In this document: positions 5,207 through 5,217 of the stretch, piece by piece
Position numbering within the stretch: position 1 is the first letter of the stretch
How the letters are laid out: each line of letters starts with the position of its first letter
Assembly: GCA_038198445.1 (NCBI GenBank)
Contig: JBBPZZ010000078.1
Coordinates: 1-5,217, forward strand
Source of the DNA: JACDDK01 sp038198445
GTDB lineage: Bacteria > Actinomycetota > Rubrobacteria > Rubrobacterales > Rubrobacteraceae
Direction of reading: 5' to 3'
Length of the DNA: 5,217 nucleotides
Position numbers and translations under genes: made by a program
Notes under the pieces: generated by a model
Database searches by the model: none
What the model was told of the DNA's origin: nothing
What the model saw: only the letters and a program-made list of their open reading frames with translations

Positions 5207-5217
5207 ATGAAAGTGGA
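5207..5217 (+). CDS. Possible start of a divergent gene, cut by the right edge
   Basis: On the plus strand ATG AAA GTG GA begins at 5207, with GAGGG at 5193-5197, 9 nt before it. Only M-K-V and part of a fourth codon are present, so nothing can be said of the product. The SD and spacing are good enough to mention. If real, the 176 bp from 5031 to 5206 is a divergent promoter region shared with the glycosyltransferase operon. A -35-like TTTACA lies at 5152-5157 but no matching -10 was seen. Confidence 0.3.

Noticed and set aside
5167..5217. Plus-strand frame from ATG at 5167, open for 17 codons to the edge
   Set aside because: No SD at a workable distance; the ATG at 5207, in another frame, has a better one. 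Too short to judge.
1..5217. tRNA, rRNA, CRISPR array or known riboswitch
   Set aside because: No regular repeat-spacer pattern, cloverleaf or conserved RNA sequence was seen in the short non-coding gaps.

Overview
The window is GC-rich and all four complete long genes read on the minus strand, so transcription runs from high to low coordinates. The overlapping genes, GTG/TTG starts and G/C-ending codons suggest a high-GC Gram-positive. The combination of an MGDG-synthase-type glycosyltransferase, NodB deacetylase and DedA-PAP2 fusion would suit an actinobacterium such as Rubrobacter. That placement is an impression from protein style, not something the sequence proves.

Layout from right to left. 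At 5207 a well-placed Shine-Dalgarno (SD) and ATG hint at a divergent plus-strand gene that leaves the window. The 5031-5206 intergenic region holds a possible tiny single-span membrane peptide (5047-5136) and one copy of an 18-bp box. Next come three tightly overlapping minus-strand genes. The first (3201-5030) is a membrane-anchored MGDG synthase/MurG-type glycosyltransferase with an extra C-terminal extracytoplasmic domain that looks like a catalytically dead NodB deacetylase. The second (2506-3225) is a NodB polysaccharide deacetylase with intact motifs. The third (1682-2512) is a DMT/EamA-like multi-span transporter. A 162-bp gap (1520-1681) holds the second copy of the 18-bp box and a perfect 8-bp inverted repeat. 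It precedes a TTG-started DedA-PAP2 fusion (134-1519). Just past the end of that gene, in the same orientation, an IS1-type transposase begins and runs off the left edge (1-97).

How the genes may work together (inference): the cytoplasmic glycosyltransferase makes a glycolipid or lipid-linked sugar, the transporter could move a lipid or small substrate, and the extracytoplasmic deacetylase with its pseudoenzyme partner could trim or bind the exported glycan. The DedA-PAP2 protein would either recycle undecaprenyl phosphate or supply diacylglycerol from phosphatidic acid. The shared box upstream of both transcription units suggests common control. The points most worth following are the pseudo-deacetylase fused to the glycosyltransferase, the duplicated box, and the DedA-PAP2 fusion.
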